A stretch of 64,000 bases of DNA from Micromussa lordhowensis (GCA_964020085.1 OZ026607.1:9081535-9145534); one strand, 5' to 3'; numbered from the stretch's first letter, positions 40,134 to 48,992 are shown. Program-made: numbers and translations. Notes: a model not told the origin generated them from the letters alone.

Positions 40134-42887
40134 AATATATATTACCTTGTTAAAAATTACGAAACTTGTTTTGAATACTGATTCTGCTCGTAAAATTGCC
40201 GGCGTATTCTAACGGTGGGAAACACTCAGAAAGAGCTATGGCGTTTTCTGCTCAAAATCTTGTTCAGGCAAGCAAATTCTGCTCCGGAATCCTGCTCGAG
40301 ATAAGTGACCGATCCCAGCTCAGCTATACATCTTGCATCGATAAATTGTAAACACTCATTGACGTTCGCAGTGAGTCGACCAACTGTAAGCAAATCTTGC
40401 TTTGCACAGTACCTCTTGGTAGCTGTGATAGCGAACTCTTCTGGTTTAATAAACTTGCCGGCAATTAAAAGCAACAGTTACGAACGATACTCAGAACTTT
40501 CAGTTAGTTTTGAAGTGTATGTCTGTTTTCAAATTTTCGACCGTTACCTTCTTGGTTTCTCGCTGTTTCAAATCGTTTCCGAAAAATACTCGATTTCGGC
40601 TCAAAAATGCGCAATTCTATTCGGCACAATTCTGGATGACCACAGTAATGAATAATGCTTGAGTTTCTAGCGGCACAATCTATCCAAACCTCAGGTCTAT
40701 CTATAACTAGTAGAATACAATCCCACTCTCTGATTAAGCGAGCCAGCAATTTTCATATCCGCAGCACGTACTATACGCATCTTAATTTTTTGTCAACAAC
40801 CCAAGGGATTTCCAGGTGGTCCAGCGGGATGAGCTGCGCGCGGCTGATCCAACTGTCGCACCTGGCGGTCGTAAGTTCAAGTCTCGATATGTCATAAAAG
40901 GAGTTATTCTCGAACGGCTTGGGGGTCGAATAACTTCTCCCCCGATCGAGATTCGAGCTCGGGCCGGGAAAAAAATCCCGGATTTTTTGCTTGAATTAAT
41001 TGATTTATTTACTTAGCTACTTTTTTTTTCCAGGCTCTTTGGTGGGTTTTTTTCCCCCTCTTTTTTTTCCCTTCTAACTTGAATGTTTTTTTTTTAATTA
41101 ATTGATTGATATTTATTGATTTTTTCCAATGTGTTTCAAGTTTTTTGTTGTTGTTTGGGATCAGCTTTTTCCTTATTGCTGTCGATCTGAGAGACTTTGT
41201 TTCTCCTTTATCGACGTCTGATTTCTTTGCTTTTTAAACCCTCTTGATCGGAACCAATAGACTTCTAAGACCGAGGAAGTTTGCCTAAGGTGGTTTGTTA
41301 GTCGGGAGCAATCCATGCCTTGGTTTCCCTGTGGGCAATATCGCACACAAACAGAATGCCAACATTTGGTTTACCCAGAATATATATTACCTTGTTTTCA
41401 TGAAACGTAATCGATCTAGGATCAGTAAATATGTAGAAGGCTGCTTTGAAACTCGCTTGAGCCGATGAATGCTTTTAGTGAGCAACAGATCAGTCAGCTC
41501 TCGCGGTTTTGAGTGCAAGTTGTTTTTTGTTTTTATATCATTTAGAATCACATTTCACGTTGTTGTTGTTGTTGTTTTTTATTTAATTACGGTGAATCTA
41601 TCAAAACGTTCAGTAATATGCAATTGTGGAATTACCATAAGTAAGTTTGGCAGAGCTAGTCAGAATAAGTGAGATGGGACGGCGATTGAGAGTCGACTTG
41701 GGCTGAAATATGGCGCTGATTTCATGATTTCCAGTTCCTAGTTTGTCGCCTTCTGGTGGGTGAGGGTGGCGATGAGGAGAGGGTTGGAGACAACAATCCT
41801 TGAAACACTTCTGCGTCATTCTTAATTTATTGCTGTTGTTATTCTCATAGATTATTACAATTGTCGTTTCTCGGCCACTAGTAAACCCTAGTCAAGTCTC
41901 TCGTTTTAGAGAGTTGGACGTTTGAACCCAGTGAAAAGCTACAATACTGAAATATCAGTGTATTATTTCAGGTTCCTGTATGACATGGCTAGTTTTCGCA
42001 ATGGATCTACTTGCCTGTATCCGCCAAACAAAATGCCACAGAATTTGACTTGTCACTGATAATCTTTGATACAATTCTGTCCTAGAGCTAGCTTTCCACA
42101 AGACTTATCGTGGCTCAAATAAAAGGAAATCACTCTCCCGTATGACTTTTGAAGCCAAAAAGACTACATCCACCGTCTTTTCGTCGAATCATGAATTGTA
42201 CAATTTAATATGAGTGCTTCCAACAAAGAATTCGAGTCTTGGGAACACAAACCTTCACATATCAAAGCCGCGGCGGAGAAGGCCTGCATCGTCTTAAATG
42301 GACTGAATAAGGGGTTCCTACATCGAGAATCGATTGAACTTCAAGCAAACTAGGCCATAATTTAATACGAGTAAGCGAACACTCCGCATGTTGTACCTAC
42401 GTCAATGATCGACCGGTAGTCACACAATCAAATCTTATTCCCGCTGGCGAATCACAGACAGTTCTCATAGTTAGGTAGGCCGAAAACGCCCCAATTTGAG
42501 AAAACAAGCAAAGCTACTCACGATCAGTCTTTGACGAGATTTTCTTCACTCTGTCTGTGGCCATGTTTTGCTCGCAAACAGCAATGTCCCGGATGTACTT
42601 GAGTTTCATCGAGCCGGGGGAAAGTATCGTTTCAACAGTACAACATACTTTTTTGTAAGTCTTTAGCCACATCAATGTTCAGGCCAAATAACGCAACCAG
42701 CAGTACAAATGTCTAGTCCGTTGCACGTCTAAGCCCTGAATTGATGTGGCTAAAGCTCTTTGCTGTCTGAAGCAAGCACAACATTATCGCCAAGCCCATG
42801 CACAGTCCAAACACCGGTTTACACATCTCAGGGCCGTTTCATGTACGATAATGGACGACGCCTGCTAGCAAATCGTTAGACTTGCAC
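40134..42887 (+). repeat. Array unit 15, truncated (2754 bp)
   Basis: Lacks the last ~119 bp and joins unrelated sequence right after CTTGCAC at 42887. Private changes near 40255 (AAAATCTTGTTCAGG) and TTCGTCGAATC near 42180. It carries the CTACTTGCC...CAAACAAAATG patch of units 8-10. Pol III-like element at 40812-40988; hairpin at 42662-42754. Confidence 0.95.
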
Positions 42888-43054
42888 TATGGCGCGCCGT
42901 TTGTTTCAAAATTATTTTTTACTGGCGATAGTTATACGTGTGAAATCACTGCGTAAGAGCCCCCCGGGAAGAGCCCTAATACCTTCGATCATTGTCCTCT
43001 TAATTAATTTCTCAATTTTTATTTTTGATTTCTTGTTAGTGTACTTTATATTCA
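42888..43054 (+). other. Unassigned junction sequence next to the array
   Basis: Sequence directly after the truncated last unit. It holds a 60-codon ORF (42889-43071) ending in a hydrophobic, AT-rich stretch that I do not consider a gene. Nothing recognisable. Confidence 0.4.
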
Positions 43055-43500
43055 ATCAGTTGTACGCTTGAATTTTTGTATCAGTAGTGCTTTATATTCG
43101 ATCAGTTATTTGTTTCATTCGATTACTTATAAGCGTGATCACTTGTAAGCGTGACTTTTTCGATGAGTTGTGCATGATATTTCGATCAGTTGTAAGCGTG
43201 ACTTTTTCTATCAGTTGTGCTTGATATTCGATCAGTTGTCTTTTTTTCGATCAGTTGTAAGCGTGACTTTTTCTATCAGTTGTGCTTGATATTCGATCAG
43301 TTGTCTTTTTTTCGATCAGTTGTAAGCGTGACTTTTTCTATCAGTTGTGCTTGATATTCGATCAGTTGACTTTTTTTTCGATCAGTTGTAAGCGTGACTC
43401 TTTCGATCAGTTGTGCTTGATATTTCGATCAGTTGTAAGCGTGACTTTTTCTATTAGTTGTGCTTGATATTTCGATCAGTTGTAAGCGTGACTTTTCCTA
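43055..43500 (+). repeat. Minisatellite with GATCAGTTGTAAGCGTGAC core
   Basis: Degenerate tandem repeats alternate a GATCAGTTGTAAGCGTGACTTTTTC-like half with a TATCAGTTGTGCTTGATATTC-like half (period about 47 bp). A longer form (about 66 bp) has an extra TTTTTTTCGATCAGTTGT segment. Copies become more regular towards the right, and the array runs straight into the assembly gap, so its true length is unknown. Confidence 0.9.
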
Positions 43501-43700
43501 NNNNNNNNNNNNNNNNNNNNNNNNNNNNNNNNNNNNNNNNNNNNNNNNNNNNNNNNNNNNNNNNNNNNNNNNNNNNNNNNNNNNNNNNNNNNNNNNNNNN
43601 NNNNNNNNNNNNNNNNNNNNNNNNNNNNNNNNNNNNNNNNNNNNNNNNNNNNNNNNNNNNNNNNNNNNNNNNNNNNNNNNNNNNNNNNNNNNNNNNNNNN
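43501..43700. other. Assembly gap (200 N)
   Basis: Exactly 200 N bases, probably a placeholder for an unresolved length of the flanking minisatellite. Reading frames that cross it are not meaningful. Confidence 0.99.
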
Positions 43701-44176
43701 ATGTGGACAAAGGTCTGCTGCTCCAGTTGACCGGCCAACCTCCGAACTACTACGCTGACATGCCACGAGATACCCCTCTTGCCGAACCAGTCAGCTTGAG
43801 TTTCCCGGTATCTTTGTGGTAGCCACTTCATAGCCCAGTCCTGGGTTATTAGTACCGATGACTCATCCAGACTTTCTAGGGCAGTGATTCTTGCCTTGTC
43901 TTGTTGCAACGACCGAAGTTGATGCGCTTTCCAAGACTCTATGGCCTGCACTGCATGGCGGAAAGTATACTGCATGTCATCCCGATCATCTTCCGTCAGT
44001 GGGGACTCAGCTACAGCATTTCCAATCTCCTTTAGAGCACCCTTAAGCACCTCACACGAAAGGCACCCGTCTGCATGACTGTCGGCACAATCTAATCGAA
44101 AAGCTTGGTCTTTGGGGTCGCTTAGGGCGTAACTGCTGCAGTGGTCGGGTGTGGTTGCATGAGTTGAAACATGCAC
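43701..44176 (-). CDS. Partial internal exon of an unrecognised animal gene
   Basis: An open minus-strand frame of about 158 codons from the N gap to 44176. Its right edge is preceded, on the coding strand, by a polypyrimidine-AG (CTCTTACTGCAG) typical of a splice acceptor. It has no ATG at that edge, so I read it as an internal exon. The protein has Cys/His clusters near its start (CADSHADGCLSC), a charged helical middle, and a C-terminal part with WAMKWLPQRYRE and GISWHVSVVVRR. From memory this resembles large uncharacterised protein families of corals and anemones, possibly transposon-derived with an RNase H-like core, but I cannot name a family. The exon's continuation lies in the gap. 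Confidence 0.55.
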
Positions 44177-44305
44177 CTGCAGTAAGAGGGTATGCCAGTG
44201 TATGTTATTAACAAATTACGTCATCGTCATGACATCATGTAAAGATCAACGGAAAGCATAAACTTATAATAACGATACATACAAGATAAAAAAGATAACC
44301 TCCTT
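44177..44305. other. Non-coding, intron-like sequence
   Basis: AT-rich sequence between the exon at 43701-44176 and the tetranucleotide repeat. Apart from the probable splice acceptor at its left edge, nothing was seen in it. Confidence 0.4.
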
Positions 44306-44368
44306 ACTGACTGACTGACTTCCTGACTGACTGACTAACTGACTCACTCACTCACGCACTGACTGACT
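44306..44368 (+). repeat. (ACTG)n microsatellite
   Basis: About 15 imperfect ACTG/ACTC tetranucleotides. Confidence 0.95.
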
Positions 44369-44394
44369 CTATGGTGGCCCATTAACGCCATAGC
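44369..44394 (+). repeat. CTATGG...CCATAG palindromic motif, outer copy
   Basis: CTATGG and CCATAG bracket TGGCCCATTAACG. Closely related 22-bp copies (CATGGCCCATTGACGCCATAG) lie at 44520-44541 and 44566-44587 on the left, and two inverted copies lie at about 46938-46996 on the right. They look like terminal motifs of the mobile element described next. Confidence 0.7.
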
Positions 44395-44455
44395 ATTTTT
44401 AGCACATTTTTAAAAACACTATTGTATTATTTTTCTTTATTATTATTATTTTTTT

Positions 44456-44779
44456 TTTTAATTCTCTATTCAATTAAGGAAATATATATATTTTTTTTCA
44501 TTTGTATTTCAAACGGCTACATGGCCCATTGACGCCATAGCAAAAAAAAAAAAAAAAACCGCTTCATGGCCCATTGACGCCATAGACCATAACCCTTTTC
44601 GGCCTCAATCTAATCCATCATGGCGTCTCGTGCAAGAAACCCAGATTGGGAGGAGGACCTCGAGTTAAAAAACGATCTCGAACTGTACGTTCAGCGTAAT
44701 TTGAGTCAATCAGAGATCTTAGATTTAATGAAAGTTCACTATCCCATGTATGCGTGGAGTCTAAGGACTCTTTCACGAC
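44456..44779 (+). repeat. Left inverted arm
   Basis: Pairs with 46742-47057. It begins TTTTAATTCTCTATTC, includes a poly(A) run at about 44542-44558 and two CATGGCCCATTGACGCCATAG motifs, and ends CTTTCACGAC inside the transposase ORF. Confidence 0.9.
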
Positions 44780-44838
44780 GGCTTCAACACTTGGGAATCA
44801 AGTTTATTAACTATGCGATAGACGTGGTCAGCATTTGA
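44620..44838 (+). pseudogene. 5' fragment of a DDE-type transposase/integrase gene (left copy)
   Basis: 72 codons from an ATG in good context (ATCATGGCG). The N-terminus is acidic and charged, followed by a helix-turn-helix-like segment (about residues 29-58, SQSEILDLMKV...LSRRLQHLGI), the kind of DNA-binding head that precedes a catalytic core. It resembles a transposase/integrase family I remember from cnidarian genomes. The frame ends after DVVSI with no catalytic domain in the window, so this is a truncated copy or a non-autonomous end. Confidence 0.6.
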
Positions 44839-44973
44839 TAAGCTTAATTCATTGTGGGAAAACGGCAAAGAATCTCTGTATTTTGTGAAGTGGACACGCT
44901 CAATATTCTTTGAACATGAAAATAGACATGTAAAAACAATAGAAAAGAAAAGGAAAAAAGTTTAATTTTCCAT

Positions 44974-45052
44974 GGGGTAAGGATCGAATTGGGGCCACCA
45001 GATTCCCGAGCAAGTCTCGTAACCACTATGCTATGATGTAGACGACTGTCCT
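44974..45052 (-). repeat. Degenerate tRNA-derived SINE (minus strand)
   Basis: On the minus strand there is an A-box-like TAGCATAGTGGTTACGAG (45016-45033) and a B-box-like AATTCGATCCTT (44979-44990), spaced as in a tRNA, followed by a T-rich run at about 44949-44962. The arms do not form a clean cloverleaf, so I call a tRNA pseudogene or SINE rather than a tRNA. Confidence 0.6.
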
Positions 45053-45057
45053 CAAAG

Positions 45058-45935
45058 TGAACTTTTATTAAAGTATATGTCATGTTCCCCTTCCACCCTG
45101 GTCACACATGAATGTGGACAAAGGTATAAACAAAACAACTGCTGCTTGTATTTCAAGGTAAGACAGGAAATCAAAAGCAAAACTGTTTGAAAAAAAATTC
45201 AGTCGTGACTTGAAGAGCTCTTTGATCTTGTATCTAAGATAAGGAGCTGAAACTAGCTTTTTTCTAGGACTCCTTAGGACAGCACTGTTGGATTTAAGGG
45301 TTGAGCAGTTATGTGGCAAAATCCAAAAGTTGGCAAGTCTCATTTACTTGACAAGGTTGCAGTTACTTGGTTCTCAGATTTAGAAGCCTGACCATCAATG
45401 TCGATTTTTAAATAGCTGTGTATAAATTTTGTAGAATGTACAATTATTAATCCAAAAAATATAAGATAAACAAAGAGAATTGCTTTTCATATATTTTTTT
45501 TTGTATTTTAGAAAATATGTATACCTTCCAATGATAGAAACTTGGAATCAATTAGAACATTTACAGTGAGATCTGAAAGCCATGTTGTATACTTCCTCTT
45601 ATCCACCTTAACAAAAGTATGTAAAGTTTTAAGAGGAAAAAGCACAATGTGAACTGAATGTATTACAATAATGTAATACAATTAGGAAACTTTAGATGAT
45701 GTTTTCCAAAAATCTAACACAACAATCTTTGACAAGTTATATTGTTAATAATAATTTGTTCAGTTTGTAAATACAACATGCAACCAAACTTGTAGGCAGT
45801 GTAAGCACATAGATAGAAGCTGCACTGCAAGTGCTAGTGGGGTGCAAACATGAGAGTGTTTCAAAATATGGTCACTTGCATCAATCAAATTGAAAGCTTT
45901 AGCATCTTGCAGTAATTGTTGCAAACGTAACTACT
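45058..45935. other. AT-rich stretch without recognisable genes
   Basis: Interior of the inverted-arm segment. Only a short minus-strand ORF (45080-45343) without recognisable motifs; nothing else supported. Confidence 0.5.
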
Positions 45936-46610
45936 CTAGAACTTATCAATAGCTTGAAAGGACAGGTTGCCAGTGCAGAAACGAAAGGAGTTGTCATCAG
46001 GGTCTTTTAGCTCAGAGCTTGCCACTTCAGGGTCACACAGTGTGTAGTCTACCCCTTGAATATCTGTAACCATCAGTTGTTGTTGAGATTTGACATAAGT
46101 GTAGTGAACATATGTCTGAGCTTTATGGCTAATTTCACTGACATCATCAGGTGCCACACACATTTCTCCAGTGTTGTTGATGTACTTCTTGAATGTTCCT
46201 TCTAGATGCCTTTCTAGTGTCACATGTTCATTGTTCAAAGATGAGAAGTATACCTTATTGTAACTAAAGGTGTAGCCAAATTCGAGAACTGGGACCTCCA
46301 TAACCATATTCTGGGCAAAATTTCGGGCCAATGCATTCAGCTGCACTGACTTCCTTGTGTGGGCTTCAATTGATCCAAACAACATCTCGATTCCCTGTTT
46401 TTCGCTTTCCTTGTATTTTTCAGCACATAGTTCCCTTTGCGTAGGCCAGCAATGGATTTTGCCATATAAGCTTCACGGAATGCCCCTTCTGCAAATGGTT
46501 TCCGCTGAAGGGAAATTTTGACTTCCACAGGATTCAGCCACTCCATGTTAGTCAAAGAAAACTCTTCCAGCTTGAGGGTTACAATATCCACTTCAGGACC
46601 CGCAATGACT
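45936..46610 (-). pseudogene. Alpha-kinase (MHCK/EF2K family) domain, frameshifted
   Basis: Two overlapping minus-strand frames together cover an atypical alpha-kinase catalytic domain (Ser/Thr kinase; TRPM7, eEF2K and alpha-kinase relatives). The first frame (46591-46337) has the N-lobe with EGAFREAYMA and the ATP-lysine context YVLKN. The second (46385-45936) has LEGTFKKYINNTG, the catalytic segment DIQGVDYTLCDPEV and the C-terminal CTGNLSFQAI near the position of the family's GxG loop. The frames are offset by one base at an A5/T5 run (46416-46420), consistent with a one-base deletion or an assembly error. No ATG begins the domain; an in-frame stop lies just upstream and an AG offers a splice acceptor near 46612, so it is probably the last exon of a gene or a retained gene fragment. 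Confidence 0.8.
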
Positions 46611-46640
46611 TAACCTAACTTCAGCATCTGACTTAGAGAT

Positions 46641-46748
46641 ATGGAAGGCACAACTGACGACTTCGCTACAGATACCGATTTCGGCGGGATGTGGGATGCT
46701 TTTTCTACTGAGGACTCCCTCTTAACGGCTCGCTTGTCATTGTCGTGA
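46641..46748 (+). CDS. Short acidic ORF, possible 5' exon of the SF3 helicase gene
   Basis: 35 codons on the plus strand starting MEGTTDDFATDTDFGG and rich in Asp, Thr and Phe. Its last codons run into the right inverted arm, which begins at 46742. The helicase frame opens immediately after that arm ends (47056). This arrangement suggests the arm was inserted into the 5' coding part of the helicase gene. It could equally be chance, as the ORF is short. Confidence 0.3.
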   Translation: MEGTTDDFATDTDFGGMWDAFSTEDSLLTARLSLS

Positions 46749-46901
46749 AAGAGTCCTTAGACTCCACGCATACATGGGATAGTGAACTTTCATTAAATCT
46801 AAGATCTCTGATTGACTCAAATTACGCTGAACGTACAGTTCGAGATCGTCTTTTAACTCGAGGTCCTCCTCCCAATCTGGGTTTCTTGCACGAGACGCCA
46901 T
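46737..46901 (-). pseudogene. 5' fragment of the same transposase gene (right copy)
   Basis: 54 codons starting at the ATG whose complement is at 46899-46901. Residues 1-53 match the left copy apart from one Asn-to-Asp change, then the frame stops as the arm ends. It points towards the left copy, so the two genes are convergent. Clearly a fragment. Confidence 0.6.
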
Positions 46902-47057
46902 GATGGATTAGATTGAGGCCGAAAAGGGTTATGGTCTATGGCGTCAATGGGCCATGAAGCGGTTTTTTTTTTTTGCTATGGCGTCAATGGGCCATGTAGC
47001 CGTTTGAAATAAAAATAAAAAATATATATATTTCCTTAATTGAATAGAGAATTAAAA
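46742..47057 (-). repeat. Right inverted arm
   Basis: Reverse complement of 44456-44779 with few differences: a shorter A/T run and one Asn-to-Asp codon. Its outer end directly abuts the reading frame of the SF3 helicase gene. Confidence 0.9.
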
Positions 47058-48745
47058 TGCATCCGAAAGAGCAAGTGTTGAGGAAATCTGGCTAAAGATA
47101 TGTCAAAAACGAGACGAGAGTGACGAAGCAATCCGAAAAATCAAAGGGGAAGCATTTTTCTTCTCGTCAGTTGCAGTGCTTGAGAGAAAAGCTAAGGGAA
47201 AAGAGCCCGACGGCGAGGAAGAAGAACACGAAGAAACAGAAGTTTTCCAAAGTACTAAAACGAAGGTGTATTGGCCTGCTATCTCGTACTGGATAGCGAT
47301 GAAATCCCCAGATGGTTTGCGCGTGTCCACCGTACCAGTCCACTCGGCGCTCCTGGACACCGACATGGACGTTACAGCGAAATCACTACCAGATTGTAAG
47401 AGGGGAGGAGAGGAGTATGCAGTGGCTCCTTTGTGCACTACACTGAAAGATCACAATAACTCGTTCCTCCAAAGAAAAGTTGACCTGTCGTTTGAGTTTT
47501 GCCTTTCCAAGCTACAATCGCAGGTTTTGGAGGAGCCTGTTGTTTCAATTCAAGGCTGCGAAAGGGTGGTACGTCTACAAGCTGGATGCCCTGTATTTGC
47601 CTCGGAATTACAGAGCAGAGTTATCCCAGCCCTTGTTAGAGCTGGATTACAATTTGATGTCTTTGGGTTAGAAAGTGCGAGCACGCCAGAATACCAGCCC
47701 GTTGGAAAGGTTCTCGCCGCGTCCCCCGTTGTTGTTGTCTTGAACGAAATCGAGAGAGCAATGTCAAAGCTAGGGTATGCCTTGCACAGAGGGGGTGTGT
47801 TTAAAAAAAAATTGGCTGCCAAGTTTACGTTTGAACATGCGTGCACAGTCAAAAAGTTCCTGTCAGTGTTGGCTAGTAACGACCATTTGAAGGACAGAAT
47901 AGTGACTCATTTTTCCAAATTGGAATCTGTTCTAGCCGACCCAGAATGCGAGTTTACAAACCAGCTGAGAATCAACTACGATTTAATTGAAGTGTCCGGT
48001 GGATGGTTTTTCTCTGCCAGCAAAAGGGAATTTGTCCAAAACGCCATCCGAGATGTTGGAAAGGAAAGTCCAAGGGCGTTTGTGGAATATGATCACACCA
48101 AGACGCTAGATGCCATGTATTTCAGGGAAATACTTGAAAACAGCTTGAGTCCTAGTGATGTGAGCCATTTCTGCGAGTACTACCTGCGCCTTCTCAACTA
48201 CGGGATCAAGCAGCACAAAGAGAAAGTGATGTGTCTGACTGGGGCGCCCAACAGTGGGAAGACGAGTTTATTCACCCCTATGACACGCATAATTCCTGCC
48301 AGGTACTTGTTCCGTAGCCAATTAGTGCATTTCTGATATGTTATAGCGGTGGCAACTCTTTATGTGGCTGCCGCTGTTTTTGCCCCCATAATTTGCAATT
48401 TGTATTCGGTTTACCTTTCTACGAACTATTTATTGTGCTTTTTTGGAGTCAAGAAAACTTTTGTTGGCGTCGATGCTATGACTTCGCTTCCATGCAAGGG
48501 AAATTAATTAAATCACGTAATTGGTAAGCTGTACATAAGACCGTCTATTTGTTTCCAAAGCAAACGCCATTGATTTTAGCCGTTACTGTTACCTTTTTCA
48601 GGTACATAGCGATGATCACCAAGCAAAAATCGTTCAACAAGAGCTTAGTAGATCAGAATAGTCAAGTTATTTTCCTCGACGAGGCCCATGCTGGGATGCT
48701 AGATCCAGACGACTGGAAAATATTGACCCAGGGGGGGCTGACGGC
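47056..48745 (+). pseudogene. SF3-type replicative helicase gene, spliced, truncated by Polinton insertion
   Basis: The frame is open from 47056 (after a TAA inside the inverted arm) to 48302. A 299-bp intron (48303-48601) follows, and the frame resumes at 48602 and runs to 48745. The protein has a Glu-rich acidic stretch near the start, a long unassigned middle that may bind an origin, and a P-loop GAPNSGKTSL just before the intron. The second exon gives Walker B as QVIFLDEAHA. This spacing fits superfamily 3 helicases such as parvovirus NS1 and papillomavirus E1. The motifs that should follow (B', C, arginine finger) are absent because the Polinton begins there. It may come from an endogenous virus or a virus-like transposon; I could not place it more exactly. 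No ATG is visible at the 5' side. Confidence 0.65.
48303..48601 (+). other. Spliceosomal intron of the SF3 helicase gene
   Basis: Donor CCAG|GTACTT at 48302/48303 and acceptor ACCTTTTTCAG| ending at 48601. Removing it restores one frame linking Walker A to Walker B, which supports it strongly. Only 299 bp, AT-rich, with a pyrimidine tract before the acceptor. Confidence 0.8.
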
Positions 48746-48992
48746 AGTAGTGTAGGAAATGGGGGAACTAGGACATTTCTGGATTTTACGCATCTCAGCG
48801 TAGTTAGTGTAAAAATCTGAGTCTAAAATATATGATATAATACACTGAAACAGCGTGGTTATGCGTAGGTAGTGTAAGTAGCGTAGATATCGTAAAAATT
48901 AGACATACTATTTTACGCACAAAAATGCCTGAAATGCGTAGGATAGTGTAGGATATAGTAAAATTTAGATTGTTCTCACGATGCGTAATTTT
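48746..48992 (+). repeat. Left terminal region of the Polinton with spaced GCGTAG/AGTGTA motifs
   Basis: AT-rich non-coding terminus. The core AGTGTA recurs at 48749, 48806, 48871 and 48945; the last three are each preceded by GCGTAG with a 2-3 base spacer. Additional TTTTACGCA words occur at about 48785 and 48911. Regularly spaced repeats in a terminal region could be integrase or terminal-protein binding sites, but this is inference. The inner limit of the true inverted repeat cannot be fixed without the right end. Confidence 0.7.

Larger units (their letters stand above)
1..42887 (+). repeat. Tandem satellite array, ~2.87 kb unit, 14 full copies plus one truncated
   Basis: A macro-satellite of head-to-tail units, phased here at the sequence AATATATATTACCTTGTT. 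Units begin at 1, 2863, 5733, 8598, 11444, 14288, 17150, 20020, 22893, 25767, 28642, 31515, 34388, 37261 and 40134. Lengths run 2844-2875 bp and settle at 2873 in the right-hand units. The array is open at the left edge and stops abruptly at 42887. The largest ORFs per unit are 65-116 codons, overlap on both strands and match nothing I know; they look conserved because the DNA is homogenised, not because of coding constraint. Each unit carries a tRNA-like Pol III element (unit 1: 677-853) and a hairpin region (unit 1: 2517-2609). No 5S, U1, U2, U4, U5, U6 or histone sequence was recognised in the unit. Confidence 0.97.
44456..47057. mobile_element. Inverted-repeat-flanked composite segment
   Basis: A 324-bp left arm (44456-44779) reappears as a nearly identical inverted right arm (46742-47057, 316 bp). 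Each arm carries the CTATGGCGTCAATGGGCCAT motifs and the first ~50 codons of the same transposase-like gene, pointing inwards. The interior holds a degenerate tRNA-SINE and a frameshifted alpha-kinase. It could be one foldback-type element with long inverted repeats that captured host sequence, or two independently inserted fragments. The right arm ends inside codon ~51 while the left copy continues further, which favours two fragments. No target-site duplication could be established. Confidence 0.6.

Noticed and set aside
1..42887. CRISPR-like or rDNA array
   Set aside because: Units are 2.87 kb without repeat-spacer alternation, and no rRNA sequence was recognised.
43454..44176. 240-codon minus-strand ORF across the assembly gap
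   Set aside because: A third of it is N; only 43701-44176 is real sequence.
44844..45083. 79-codon minus-strand ORF
   Set aside because: It lies across a tRNA-like SINE and A/T-rich sequence.
47103..47438. 111-codon minus-strand ORF opposite the helicase
   Set aside because: Shadow frame of the helicase exon with low-complexity Ser runs.
48549..48755. Separate 68-codon gene
   Set aside because: It is the second exon of the helicase gene plus intron sequence at its start and Polinton bases at its end.
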